From contig CAYOHP010000139.1 of assembly GCA_964403795.1 (NCBI GenBank), forward strand, positions 1 to 16,996: DNA of 16,996 nucleotides, given 5' to 3'. The notes beneath the pieces are model-generated. The model was not told where the DNA came from. It did no database searches and saw only the letters and a list, made by a program, of their open reading frames with translations. The stretch is from CAYOHP01 sp964403795 [NCBI: uncultured bacterium] (GTDB taxonomy: Bacteria > Muiribacteriota > UBA6191 > CAZXTJ01). The position numbers and the translations under genes are program-made. Of the stretch, positions 6,568-14,027 are shown in pieces (position 1 is the first letter of the stretch; each line of letters opens with the position of its first letter).

Positions 6568-8904
6568 ATGCTTCCCTCCTCCTCCGGCCCGGATCTCTTC
6601 CTGAACCGGGAGCTCTCCTGGCTGGCCTTCAACGAGCGCGTCCTCGAGGAGGCCCAGGAGCCATCGCTCCCCCTGCTCGACCGCCTCCGCTTCCTCTGCA
6701 TCTTCTCGACCAACCTCGACGAGTTCTTCATGGTCAGGGTGGCTCGCCTCAGGAAGCACATGGCCGAGGGTCTCCGCCGGACCACCCTGGAGGGCCTCTC
6801 CCCCTCCGAGCTCTACCAGCAGATCTGCGACCGGGTCCGGGGACTGACCAACCGCCACCAACAGGTCTTCACCCAGGACGTGTTGCCCGCCCTGCGACGC
6901 GAGGGCATCGTGATCCACCGGATCCGGGAGCTCGACGAGGGAACCCAGCGGGAACTGCGCCGGAGGTTCCGCCGGGAGGTCGCGCCGGTCCTCACGCCCA
7001 TGGCGCTGGACCCCGGCCATCCCTTCCCGCACCTGCTGGATCGGGGCCTGAACCTCATCCTGCAGCTGCGCCGCAATCCCCAGGACGAGAAGACGTGCTT
7101 CGCGGTGATCCGGCTGCCGGCGAGCTCGGTGGTCCCCCGCTTCTTCCCCCTGGGCGGGGAGCGGGGCAGCCATGAGTGGGTGCTCCTCGAGGACCTCGTG
7201 CAGGCCAACGTGGACGACCTCTTCCCGGGTACCCAGATCCTCTCCTGCGGCCCGTTCCGCCTCACCCGCAACGCCGAGCTGGAGCTGGAGGACGACGAGG
7301 AGCAGAAGCTGATCGACGTCGTCGAGGACGCCCTCGACAAGCGTCCCACCAGCGCTGCGGTGCGGCTCCAGATCCCCCGGGACGCGGCCCCCGACCCGGT
7401 CGGCCTGCTGACCGCCGACCTGAAGCTCACCGAGACCGAGATCTTCCGGGTCGAGGGCCCGCTCGACATCGGGGCCTTCATGACGATCGCCAACCTCGAC
7501 GTCCCCCGGCTCCGGCGCCCCGACCACTTCCCGCGCACCATCACCCGGAACCAGGGCGAGAGCATCTTCCGGTGGATCCGCCGCGGCGACCGTCTCCTGC
7601 ACCATCCCTACGAGTCGTTCGACCCGGTCCTGGAGATGGTCACCTCGGCCGCCGAGGACCCCAAGGTCCTGGCCATCAAGCAGACCCTCTACCGCACCGG
7701 GACCGACTCCCCGTTCGTGGACGGGCTGTGCCGGGCCGCCCAGAACGGCAAGCAGGTCACGGCGGTGGTGGAGCTGAAGGCCCGCTTCGACGAGCACTCC
7801 AACGTGGCCCTGGCCCGCCGGCTGGAGGAATCCGGCGTGCACGTGATCTACGGGCTCCTCGGCCTGAAGATCCACTGCAAGGCGCTGATGGTGGTGCGGC
7901 GGGAGGACGAGGGCCTGCTGCGCCGCTACGCCCACATCGGCTCGGGCAACTACCACGCCCGCACCGCCCGCCTGTACACCGACGTCTCCTACCTGAGCTG
8001 CGATCCCAAGCTGACCGACGACGTCGGCGAGCTCTTCAACATGCTGACCGGGTACTCCAACTTCGACGCCTGGACCCGCCTGTTGGTGGCTCCCCGGAGC
8101 ATGCGCAAGAAGCTCGTGAAGCTGATCCGGCGCGAGGCGCTCCGGGCCCGCCGGGGAGACAGGGCCCGGATCGTCGCCAAGATGAACGCCCTGGAGGACA
8201 AGGAGCTGATCGAGGAGCTCTACAAGGCGAGCCAGGCCGGGGTCCGGATCGACCTGGTGGTGCGCGGCATCTGTTGCCTCAGGCCCGGGATCCCAGGCCT
8301 CTCCGAGAACATCCGGGTGCGATCCATCCTGGGTCCGTTCCTGGAGCACAGCCGGGCCTATTACTTCCTCGCCGAGGGTGCCCATCGGGTGTTCACGGGT
8401 TCCGCCGACTGGATGCCCCGCAACATGGACCGCCGGATCGAGGTCCTCGTCGAGGTGACCGATCCCGAGTGCAAGGAGCGCCTGCTCGCCGACGTGCTCG
8501 AGCCGAGCCTCTGGGACAACGCCCGTTCCCGGGTCCTCGATCCGGACGGGATCTACCGGCGCCTGCAGCCGGGGAATGCCGAGCGCTTCGACGTCCAGGA
8601 GGCCCTCGCCTCCGGCAAGCTACCCAAGCGGATCCGCACCTGGACCCTGGTCCGGGGAGAGCCCTCGCCGGGAGAGTCCGAGTCGGCCCTGACCCCGCCC
8701 TCCGCTCCCGGGCCCGCGCCCCTGGCTCCCGTCCCATCCCCCTCGGGTCCTGCCAGCCTGCCCGGAGCCCCCGGTGCCGCCGGCATCCCACCGCCGTCTC
8801 CGACGCCGACCTCGCTGGGAACCGCCTCGCCCCCTGCCACCGGGACCGCGATCGCCAGCCTGGAGCGGGGACCGGATGCCGGCAAGGCCGCTTCCGGATC
8901 CTGA
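6568..8904 (+). CDS. ppk1: Polyphosphate kinase 1
   Basis: PPK1 reversibly moves the gamma-phosphate of ATP onto inorganic polyphosphate. The N domain opens with FLNRELSWLAFNERVLEEA and STNLDEFFMVRVA; the two phospholipase-D-like catalytic domains follow. The autophosphorylated histidine is His436 in GLKIHCKAL, the second catalytic histidine His594 in LEHSRAYYF, close to E. coli His435 and His592. YAHIGSGNYHARTARLYTD and GSADWMPRNMDRRIEV are also intact, so it should be active. After about residue 690 a Pro/Ser/Ala-rich tail of roughly 75 residues extends beyond the usual enzyme end. I chose ATG 6568, which leaves nine residues before the conserved block; TTG 6499 has a well-placed GGAGGG (6486-6491) and would add 23 residues, but that stretch is hairpin-forming and unlike PPK1. 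With the GT35 gene upstream this forms an energy/phosphate storage cluster. Confidence 0.96.
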   Translation: MLPSSSGPDLFLNRELSWLAFNERVLEEAQEPSLPLLDRLRFLCIFSTNLDEFFMVRVARLRKHMAEGLRRTTLEGLSPSELYQQICDRVRGLTNRHQQVFTQDVLPALRREGIVIHRIRELDEGTQRELRRRFRREVAPVLTPMALDPGHPFPHLLDRGLNLILQLRRNPQDEKTCFAVIRLPASSVVPRFFPLGGERGSHEWVLLEDLVQANVDDLFPGTQILSCGPFRLTRNAELELEDDEEQKLIDVVEDALDKRPTSAAVRLQIPRDAAPDPVGLLTADLKLTETEIFRVEGPLDIGAFMTIANLDVPRLRRPDHFPRTITRNQGESIFRWIRRGDRLLHHPYESFDPVLEMVTSAAEDPKVLAIKQTLYRTGTDSPFVDGLCRAAQNGKQVTAVVELKARFDEHSNVALARRLEESGVHVIYGLLGLKIHCKALMVVRREDEGLLRRYAHIGSGNYHARTARLYTDVSYLSCDPKLTDDVGELFNMLTGYSNFDAWTRLLVAPRSMRKKLVKLIRREALRARRGDRARIVAKMNALEDKELIEELYKASQAGVRIDLVVRGICCLRPGIPGLSENIRVRSILGPFLEHSRAYYFLAEGAHRVFTGSADWMPRNMDRRIEVLVEVTDPECKERLLADVLEPSLWDNARSRVLDPDGIYRRLQPGNAERFDVQEALASGKLPKRIRTWTLVRGEPSPGESESALTPPSAPGPAPLAPVPSPSGPASLPGAPGAAGIPPPSPTPTSLGTASPPATGTAIASLERGPDAGKAASGS

Positions 8905-8928
8905 GGCGCAGGATCACGCCGGCGTAGC

Positions 8929-9014
8929 CGGAGCGCCCCCGGCTCCGCCAGGGGACACTGCGAGGCGTAGCCCGTCGCTGGCGAGGCCCTTCTGGCCGAG
9001 CCGCAGGCTCACGA
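8929..9014 (+). repeat. Dispersed intergenic repeat, copy A
   Basis: The gap between convergent ppk1 and coaD holds a small hairpin (8929-8934 CGGAGC with 8942-8947 GCTCCG, containing CGCCCCCGGCT at 8934-8944), then AGGCGTAGCC (8963-8972), an 8-base spacer, GCGAGGCCCTT (8981-8991) and GGCCGAG..GC to about 9014. The same ordered blocks, with the same 8-base spacer, occur on the opposite strand at about 16908-16987. Only two copies are in the window. It may be a REP/BIME-like element and may also end transcription of both genes. Confidence 0.6.
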
Positions 9015-9016
9015 AC

Positions 9017-9553
9017 TCAGCGGGCCGGCTTGCGCGCCCTCGACCGGCGCACGAAGGCCCGGTGGACCGAAGCCGGGACGTAGGGTCGCACCACGTTCTC
9101 CCAGCCCTTGGGCCCCACCAACCCCCGCACGAACGAGGACGAGATCTCGGCATACTTGCGGGGCGGCATCAGGAACACCGTGGTGATCTCGGGGTCGATG
9201 TCGGAGTTGATGATCCGCATCACCTGTTCGCTCTCGAAGTCGGCGGGATTCCGGATCCCCCGCAGGATGAAGTTGGCTTCCTTCTCCTGGGCGTAGTGGA
9301 TCAGGAACCGGTGGGAGAAGCTCGTGACCTCGACGTTGCTGAACGGGGCCGCGGCCTCCTCCAGGAACTCGATCCGCTCCTCGACGGTGAAGGTCGACTG
9401 CTTCTCGGGATTCGCCCCCACCGCCACCACCAGCTCGTCGAAGAGCTGGGCGCCCTGTTCGATGACCCAGACATGGCCCCGGGTCACCGGGTCGAAGCTG
9501 CCGGCGTAGACGGCCCGCCGGAAGGGGCGGCGCGGCTTGCCCGGGCGGGTCAT
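9017..9553 (-). CDS. coaD: Phosphopantetheine adenylyltransferase
   Basis: CoaD joins 4'-phosphopantetheine and ATP to make dephospho-CoA, the penultimate step of coenzyme A synthesis. The 178-aa protein has the nucleotidyltransferase signature AVYAGSFDPVTRGH (residues 14-27; TxGH variant of HxGH), LRGIRNPADFESEQVM (equivalent to RGLR..sDFEyE) and the ATP-binding ISSSFVR near residue 140. It has an extra basic N-terminus (PGKPRRPFRR) and a basic C-terminus (RRSRARKPAR), slightly longer than the usual 160 residues. The start ATG overlaps the TGA of the EVE gene (ATGA at 9550-9553), implying translational coupling. The frame extends further upstream, but that region is the overlapping EVE gene read out of frame. 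Confidence 0.95.
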   Translation of the reverse strand: MTRPGKPRRPFRRAVYAGSFDPVTRGHVWVIEQGAQLFDELVVAVGANPEKQSTFTVEERIEFLEEAAAPFSNVEVTSFSHRFLIHYAQEKEANFILRGIRNPADFESEQVMRIINSDIDPEITTVFLMPPRKYAEISSSFVRGLVGPKGWENVVRPYVPASVHRAFVRRSRARKPAR

Positions 9554-10059
9554 GGCGACCGCTTCCGGGAGGGGAGACGCTTCCCGGCTCCCTTGCCCCT
9601 GCCCCTCGGGGCCGCGGCATCGTTCCCGGCACCGGTGCCCTTCCCGCTCCCGGCTCCGAGTGCCAAGATCCGCTGGTACTGCCCTGCGGTGAGCGGCATG
9701 ACCGACAGCCGGGACTGCTTCACCAGGGCGATCTCCGCCAGCGACGGGTCGGCCTTGATGGCGGCCAGCGTCACCGGGCAGGCCAGGGTGGGACCCGCCG
9801 CCAGGTCGACCGCCACCCACCGGTCCTCCTCGGAGGTCGGATCCCGGTAGGCGGTCCGGGTCACCTCGGCGATCCCGACCACGGCCTTCTCCTCCTGGGA
9901 GTGGTAGACCAACACGGAGTCACCGGCGGCCATCGCCAGGAGGTGGAGCCTGGCCTGGTGGTTTCGCACGCCGTCCCAGCGGGTCTGCCGGTCGCGGACC
10001 AGGTCCGGCCAGGAGTAGGTGTCGGGATCGGACTTCACGAGCCAGTGCCTGGCGGCCAA
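9550..10059 (-). CDS. EVE domain protein (thymocyte nuclear protein 1-like)
   Basis: A 169-aa EVE-domain protein, a PUA-like fold that in related proteins binds modified bases; the in vivo ligand of the bacterial stand-alone form is not established. The family pattern is nearly complete: RHWLVKSDPDTYSW at the start, WDGVRNHQAR, GDSVLVYHSQEEKAVVGIAEV, AYRDPT, VDLAAG, PVTLAAIKADPSLAEIALVKQSRLSVMPLT and a C-terminal IL..G. About 30 Gly/Lys/Arg-rich residues follow, probably a disordered nucleic-acid-binding tail. The start is TTG at 10059 because the domain begins at residue 4 and GGGAGG lies five bases upstream. It sits 18 bases downstream of the MBL/cNMP-binding gene and overlaps coaD, so all three form one operon. 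Confidence 0.92.
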   Translation of the reverse strand: MAARHWLVKSDPDTYSWPDLVRDRQTRWDGVRNHQARLHLLAMAAGDSVLVYHSQEEKAVVGIAEVTRTAYRDPTSEEDRWVAVDLAAGPTLACPVTLAAIKADPSLAEIALVKQSRLSVMPLTAGQYQRILALGAGSGKGTGAGNDAAAPRGRGKGAGKRLPSRKRSP

Positions 10060-10077
10060 GGTCGCCTCCCGACCGGA

Positions 10078-12282
10078 TCAGCTGTCGCGCCGGTGGTGGA
10101 GCAGGCGCAGGTAGAGCCCGGGATAGGCGCCCAGGAAGCGCTTGAAGGGCTCATGGGCCAGCATGTAGGCCTTCACCCGGGTGCCGGCCCTGAGCGAGTG
10201 CGGGGCGGCCCGGCTCTCCAGCACGTTGGAAACGCTGGCGGCCAGGTCGCCCTTGTTGTGGACCCGGACCACCCGGCCGTTGACGATCTCCTCGACCTTG
10301 CCCTGGGCCACCAGGTACCCGACGCAGTGCTCGGTGCCCTGCCGGAGCAGGGTCTCGCCGGGTTCGAACTGCACCAGGTCCATGAACGACTGCAGCTCGG
10401 TGCGCTGGGAGGCGTTCATGTCGGAGAGCACCGGGTGCTTGTCCATCAGCGGCCAGGACTTGAGTCCCCGGTTCACGAACAGCCGGGCCATCTGGTCGAA
10501 GATGGCGGTGCCGCGGATGAACTGGAGGAAGTCCTCCTTGGCCATCATCAGGACCTTGAGCTCGCTGATGGCCTGGACGTCGGCGGTCCTGGGGATGTCG
10601 AGGATGAGGCTCGTCTCCCCGAAGTAGTCGTACATCCCGTAGACCTTGGTATCGGTCTCGGTCTGGGCCTGGATCACCTTGGCCTTGCCCGCCAGGATCA
10701 TGTAGAAGTAGTCCCCGGGATCGCCCATGCGCATCACCAGCTCGCCCGGGCGGAAGGTCCGGGGCTGCACGATCTCCGCGAACTCGATGGCCTTCTCCAC
10801 CGGCAGGTGCCGGAAGTGGTCCACCGCCCGCATCGCCTGCAGCCAGTTCAGGGCCTCCACATGGGCGCCCTGGGCCACTTTCAGCCGCATGGTCCCCGAC
10901 AACCCGAGCGGTGCCATCTTCAGGCCGCTGCCGGGAGGGATGGCCTTCTTGGTGGTGTGGACCAGGTAGAGCCGCTTCTTGACCCTGGGCGGCAGCTTGG
11001 AGAGCACCGCGGGCGAGGTGTGCAGGGGCGGGATCCCCGCTTCGTGGATGATCAGGTCATGGTGCCAGGGGTATTCGATCAGATCCTGGGCGCGACCGGG
11101 ATGGATCACCCCGAGGCCCTCGAGGTTCTTGATCTGCTCCGGGTCGTTCAAGGTGTCGGACGAGTACACCATGCTGCGTCCGCCCAGCCAGGTCTCGAAC
11201 CGGATGGTCGGGATCGAGTGCAGGTTGTAGTTGAAGACGAACTTGGCGCCGTTGATGCGGACCGGCTTGCGGATCGGGACCGGGTGGAACTCGAGGACCG
11301 CGTGGAACCGCTCCTTGGGGAGCCCGGTGATCGCCTCGGCCTTGCGGAGGAAGCTCTCGTAGATCGTCGGGGTGGAGTAAAGCCGGATCCGGTTGGCCTG
11401 GAGCGCCTTCTGGAGGGTCCCGCCGTCATGGTCGGCGTGACAGTGGGTCAGGATGATGGAGTCCACGCAGCGGGCCGGGACCTCCCGCTCCGCCAGCCAG
11501 TCCGTGGTGTCGACCGGCGGGTCCACCATGATCCCCCGGCGATTGACCCACAGGATGAACCCGGTGGTCCGGCCCTTGGGGTCGAAGCCGTGCCCGGAAC
11601 CCAGGATCGTCACCCCGAAGAGCGGCGGCTTGAAGACCGAGCGCCGTTTGTCGGTCTCCGGGAGCCTCGCCGGGAGGCTCAGGTTCCCCGGGATACGGAT
11701 CGGGCGACCCGGTCCCTCCGGGTCATGGACCTCGAAGGAGCCGTCCTCCTTGCGGGCGATCCTGAGCCCGTCGACGCTGGTCTCCATGTTGACCTCGTCG
11801 AAGAGGAAGAAGTCGACCAGGTCCTCGATCACCATGGGGCGGCTGGGATCGAACGGGTGGCGGCGGAAGTAGGCCATCTCCCGCTCCAGCTCGGGGTACC
11901 ACTCGTTCTGCTCCTTGCCCCCCTCGATCTCGCTCCGGAGATCGATCTCGTGGGGCCCGAAGAGCGACTCCTGCATGAAGCGCATGAGCCGGTCCTTCTG
12001 CTCGTCGGTGCAGACGACCTTGGCCTTGCGCTTCTTCAGGAAGAAATTGAAGTAGATCGGGAATTCCATCTCCGCGAAGCTGATGCCGCGGTCGTAGCTG
12101 AAGAACTCCCGGGTCAGGACGAAGATGTTGGCGACCCCGGTGGGCGTGCCCATCGTGTCCTTGATGGTCTCGGGCGGGGCCCCGAACTGGACCGGGCCGC
12201 GCGAGGTGACGATGATCATCCCGCCCCTGGGGAGGGGCGTGGGGACGAACTTCTCCACGTTGCCGAGGCGTCTACCGGTCAT
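10078..12282 (-). CDS. Metallo-beta-lactamase-fold hydrolase with two cNMP-binding domains; candidate cyclic-nucleotide phosphodiesterase
   Basis: A 734-aa three-part protein. Residues 1-225 match nothing I can name. Residues about 230-470 are a metallo-beta-lactamase fold with a full two-metal set: His280-x-His282-x-Asp284-His285 ([10 protein letters not shown]), His355 (HSIPT), Asp376 (SSDT) and His442 (LVHT). The HSIPT/SSDT pattern recalls the RNase Z/cyclic-nucleotide phosphodiesterase branch. Residues about 475-600 are a cNMP-binding domain with an intact cassette (FGE, Glu556; RTAD, Arg565). Residues about 610-730 look like a second, degenerate domain without the GE..R signature. I infer a soluble hydrolase switched by cAMP or cGMP, perhaps degrading the nucleotide it senses. 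ATG 12282 is chosen because upstream sequence runs into the fbaB promoter and start; it has no clear Shine-Dalgarno sequence. First gene of the operon with EVE and coaD. Confidence 0.85.
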   Translation of the reverse strand: MTGRRLGNVEKFVPTPLPRGGMIIVTSRGPVQFGAPPETIKDTMGTPTGVANIFVLTREFFSYDRGISFAEMEFPIYFNFFLKKRKAKVVCTDEQKDRLMRFMQESLFGPHEIDLRSEIEGGKEQNEWYPELEREMAYFRRHPFDPSRPMVIEDLVDFFLFDEVNMETSVDGLRIARKEDGSFEVHDPEGPGRPIRIPGNLSLPARLPETDKRRSVFKPPLFGVTILGSGHGFDPKGRTTGFILWVNRRGIMVDPPVDTTDWLAEREVPARCVDSIILTHCHADHDGGTLQKALQANRIRLYSTPTIYESFLRKAEAITGLPKERFHAVLEFHPVPIRKPVRINGAKFVFNYNLHSIPTIRFETWLGGRSMVYSSDTLNDPEQIKNLEGLGVIHPGRAQDLIEYPWHHDLIIHEAGIPPLHTSPAVLSKLPPRVKKRLYLVHTTKKAIPPGSGLKMAPLGLSGTMRLKVAQGAHVEALNWLQAMRAVDHFRHLPVEKAIEFAEIVQPRTFRPGELVMRMGDPGDYFYMILAGKAKVIQAQTETDTKVYGMYDYFGETSLILDIPRTADVQAISELKVLMMAKEDFLQFIRGTAIFDQMARLFVNRGLKSWPLMDKHPVLSDMNASQRTELQSFMDLVQFEPGETLLRQGTEHCVGYLVAQGKVEEIVNGRVVRVHNKGDLAASVSNVLESRAAPHSLRAGTRVKAYMLAHEPFKRFLGAYPGLYLRLLHHRRDS

Positions 12283-12475
12283 GGTGCGAGGTATCCGCAC
12301 TGTACCGCCCGGACCCCCGAGGGGGAAGCATCCCGACCGCAACCGCGACTCCCGCCGCATGCCGGCGACCCGGGGCCGGGATTTGTCGCCCTCCCGGCCA
12401 TCGCCTCCCCGCGACCTTGCAAATCCCGGCGGAACGGGCGCAGGATGGGCCACGGACAAATCGGAGGGAGACCCC
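12283..12475. promoter_or_regulatory. Divergent regulatory region between the MBL/cNMP gene and fbaB
   Basis: These 193 bases hold both promoters. For fbaB, TTGCAA (12417-12422) and CAGGAT (12441-12446), 18 bases apart, are a plausible promoter, and GGAGGGA (12463-12469) is a strong ribosome binding site. For the minus-strand gene, a GATACC-like element lies about 7-12 bases before ATG 12282, compatible with a leaderless message; a short inverted repeat GTGCG (12284-12288)/CGCAC (12296-12300) overlaps it. Nothing else is recognisable. Confidence 0.4.
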
Positions 12476-13528
12476 ATGCTGCAGCGCATCCAGAGCTTGC
12501 TCGGCAACCAGGCCGAGAGCCTGCTCGGCCATACCTCGAAGACCATCCCCCGCGAGAAGCTCACCCTTCCCGGCCCCGATTTCGTGGATCGGGTCTTCGC
12601 CGCCTCCGACCGGCCCAACCGGGTCCTCGGGAACCTCCAGTGGCTCTACGGCACCGGGAGGGCGGCCGGGACCGGCTACCTCTCGATCCTGCCCGTCGAC
12701 CAGGGGATCGAGCACTCGGCGGGCGCCTCCTTCGCCCCCAACCCCGACTACTTCGATCCCGAGAACATCGTGAAGCTGGCCCTCGAGGGCGGCTGCAACG
12801 CGGTGGCCTCCACCCTGGGCGTGCTGGGGATGGTGGCGCGCAAGTACGCCCACCGGATCCCCTTCATCGTGAAGATCAACCACAACGAGCTGATCTCCTA
12901 CCCCAACACCTACGACCAGACCCTGTTCGCCAGCGTCGAGCAGTCCTTCGACATGGGAGCCGCGGGGATCGGCGCCACCATCTACTTCGGGAGCCCCGAG
13001 TCGCGCCGCCAGATCGTCGAGATCCGGGAGGCCTTCGAACGGGCCCACGAGCTCGGAATGTTCACGGTGCTCTGGTGCTACCTCCGCAGCTCGGGCTTCA
13101 AGACCGCGGAGAACGACTACCACGTGGCGGCCGACCTGACCGGCCAGGCCAACCACCTCGGCGTCACCATCGAGGCCGACATCATCAAGCAGAAGATGCC
13201 GGAGAACAACGGGGGCTACAACGCCCTCAAGTTCGGCAAGACCCACAAGAAGGTCTACGAGCAGCTGAGCTCGCCCCACCCCATCGACCTCTGCCGCTAC
13301 CAGGTGGCCAACTGCTACATGGGGAAGATCGGCCTGATCAACTCGGGCGGGGCCTCGGGTGCCAACGACCTCGCGGATGCCGCGGCCACCGCCGTCATCA
13401 ACAAGCGGGCCGGCGGCATGGGCCTCATCTCCGGGCGCAAGGCCTTCCAGCGGCCGATGAAGGAAGGCATCGAGATCCTCAACACCATCCAGGACGTCTA
13501 CCTCTGCAAGGACATCTCGGTCGCGTGA
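12476..13528 (+). CDS. fbaB: Class I fructose-bisphosphate aldolase (DhnA/FbaB type)
   Basis: This enzyme interconverts fructose-1,6-bisphosphate with glyceraldehyde-3-phosphate and dihydroxyacetone phosphate through a Schiff base, in glycolysis and gluconeogenesis. The 350-aa sequence matches the E. coli FbaB type throughout: [20 protein letters not shown] (residues about 70-90), [49 protein letters not shown] with the presumed Schiff-base Lys238, [21 protein letters not shown], and a C-terminal [29 protein letters not shown]. Length is normal. ATG 12476 follows GGAGGGA at a good distance, and the frame upstream of it is non-coding in character. It is separated from the next plus-strand gene by a strong hairpin, so it may be transcribed alone. 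Confidence 0.96.
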   Translation: MLQRIQSLLGNQAESLLGHTSKTIPREKLTLPGPDFVDRVFAASDRPNRVLGNLQWLYGTGRAAGTGYLSILPVDQGIEHSAGASFAPNPDYFDPENIVKLALEGGCNAVASTLGVLGMVARKYAHRIPFIVKINHNELISYPNTYDQTLFASVEQSFDMGAAGIGATIYFGSPESRRQIVEIREAFERAHELGMFTVLWCYLRSSGFKTAENDYHVAADLTGQANHLGVTIEADIIKQKMPENNGGYNALKFGKTHKKVYEQLSSPHPIDLCRYQVANCYMGKIGLINSGGASGANDLADAAATAVINKRAGGMGLISGRKAFQRPMKEGIEILNTIQDVYLCKDISVA

Positions 13529-13553
13529 CCGGGGACGATCGGGGGCGGAGCGA

Positions 13554-13593
13554 GGTTCCGGGGCCGCATCGACATAGGCCCGGCCCCGGGACC
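13554..13593 (+). terminator. Strong hairpin downstream of fbaB
   Basis: GGTTCCGGGGCCG (13554-13566) pairs with CGGCCCCGGGACC (13581-13593): 13 pairs, one of them a G-U wobble, around a 14-base loop. It begins 25 bases after the fbaB stop. No T-run follows; instead the proposed GTG start of the next gene lies five bases beyond the stem. It may end the fbaB transcript, or regulate the downstream gene if transcription reads through. Confidence 0.6.
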
Positions 13594-13598
13594 CGCCC

Positions 13599-14012
13599 GT
13601 GAGCCGGGGATCCCGCCCGACCGCGACGCCCCCTCCCGATCGGCGTCCCCTGCTCGCCGGCTTCCTCGTCCTGGCGCTGGCGGCCCTGCTCTTCCTGCCC
13701 TCCGGCTCGCAGCCGACGGATCCGGTGCCTTCCGGGAACCTGCCGCCCGCGGACTTGCGATTCGAGATCTCGCCCCCCGGGCTCCCGGGCCTGAACCTGG
13801 TGGTGGTCGAGCCGGACCGCAGCCAGGGCCGTTTCGATCCGTCCCGACCGCTCACCTTCGATGTCAGCGGGAAGTACCACTGGACGGTCACGGCCCCGGG
13901 TTACCACGCCGCCGCCGGCCACTTCGAGCTGCCGCTGCCCGAGAGCGAGCGGACCGTCCGGGTGGAGCTCGTCCCGCTCGGCAGGAAGCCCGGTACCCGA
14001 GGAGTGCGCTAG
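13599..14012 (+). CDS. Small membrane-anchored protein with PEGA-like C-terminal region
   Basis: A 137-aa protein without a name. Residues 1-17 are polar and basic, residues 18-33 (LLAGFLVLALAALLFL) form one membrane segment or an uncleaved signal anchor, and residues 50-130 appear to be a small exported beta domain. The pattern SGKYHWTVTAPGYHAAAGHFELPL..SERTVRVELVPL resembles PEGA-type beta sandwiches (G-x-Y-x-x-x-V-x-A-x-G-Y followed by a V-x-V-x-L strand), though the PEGA tetrad itself is missing. GTG 13599 is the only reasonable start that keeps the anchor, but it has no Shine-Dalgarno sequence and abuts a hairpin. The candidate selenoprotein starts 15 bases after its stop, and both proteins have N-terminal anchors, so they may work together outside the cytoplasmic membrane. 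Confidence 0.65.
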   Translation: MSRGSRPTATPPPDRRPLLAGFLVLALAALLFLPSGSQPTDPVPSGNLPPADLRFEISPPGLPGLNLVVVEPDRSQGRFDPSRPLTFDVSGKYHWTVTAPGYHAAAGHFELPLPESERTVRVELVPLGRKPGTRGVR

Positions 14013-14027
14013 ACTGGATCCGATCGC

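Noticed and set aside
9554-9820. In-frame upstream extension of coaD
   Set aside because: The residues are Gly/Arg-rich out-of-frame reading of the EVE gene; the ATGA overlap gives a normal CoaD start.
9901-13602. A 1233-codon open frame on the plus strand
   Set aside because: It is the antisense of the EVE and MBL/cNMP genes and then an out-of-frame reading of fbaB; no family pattern is present.
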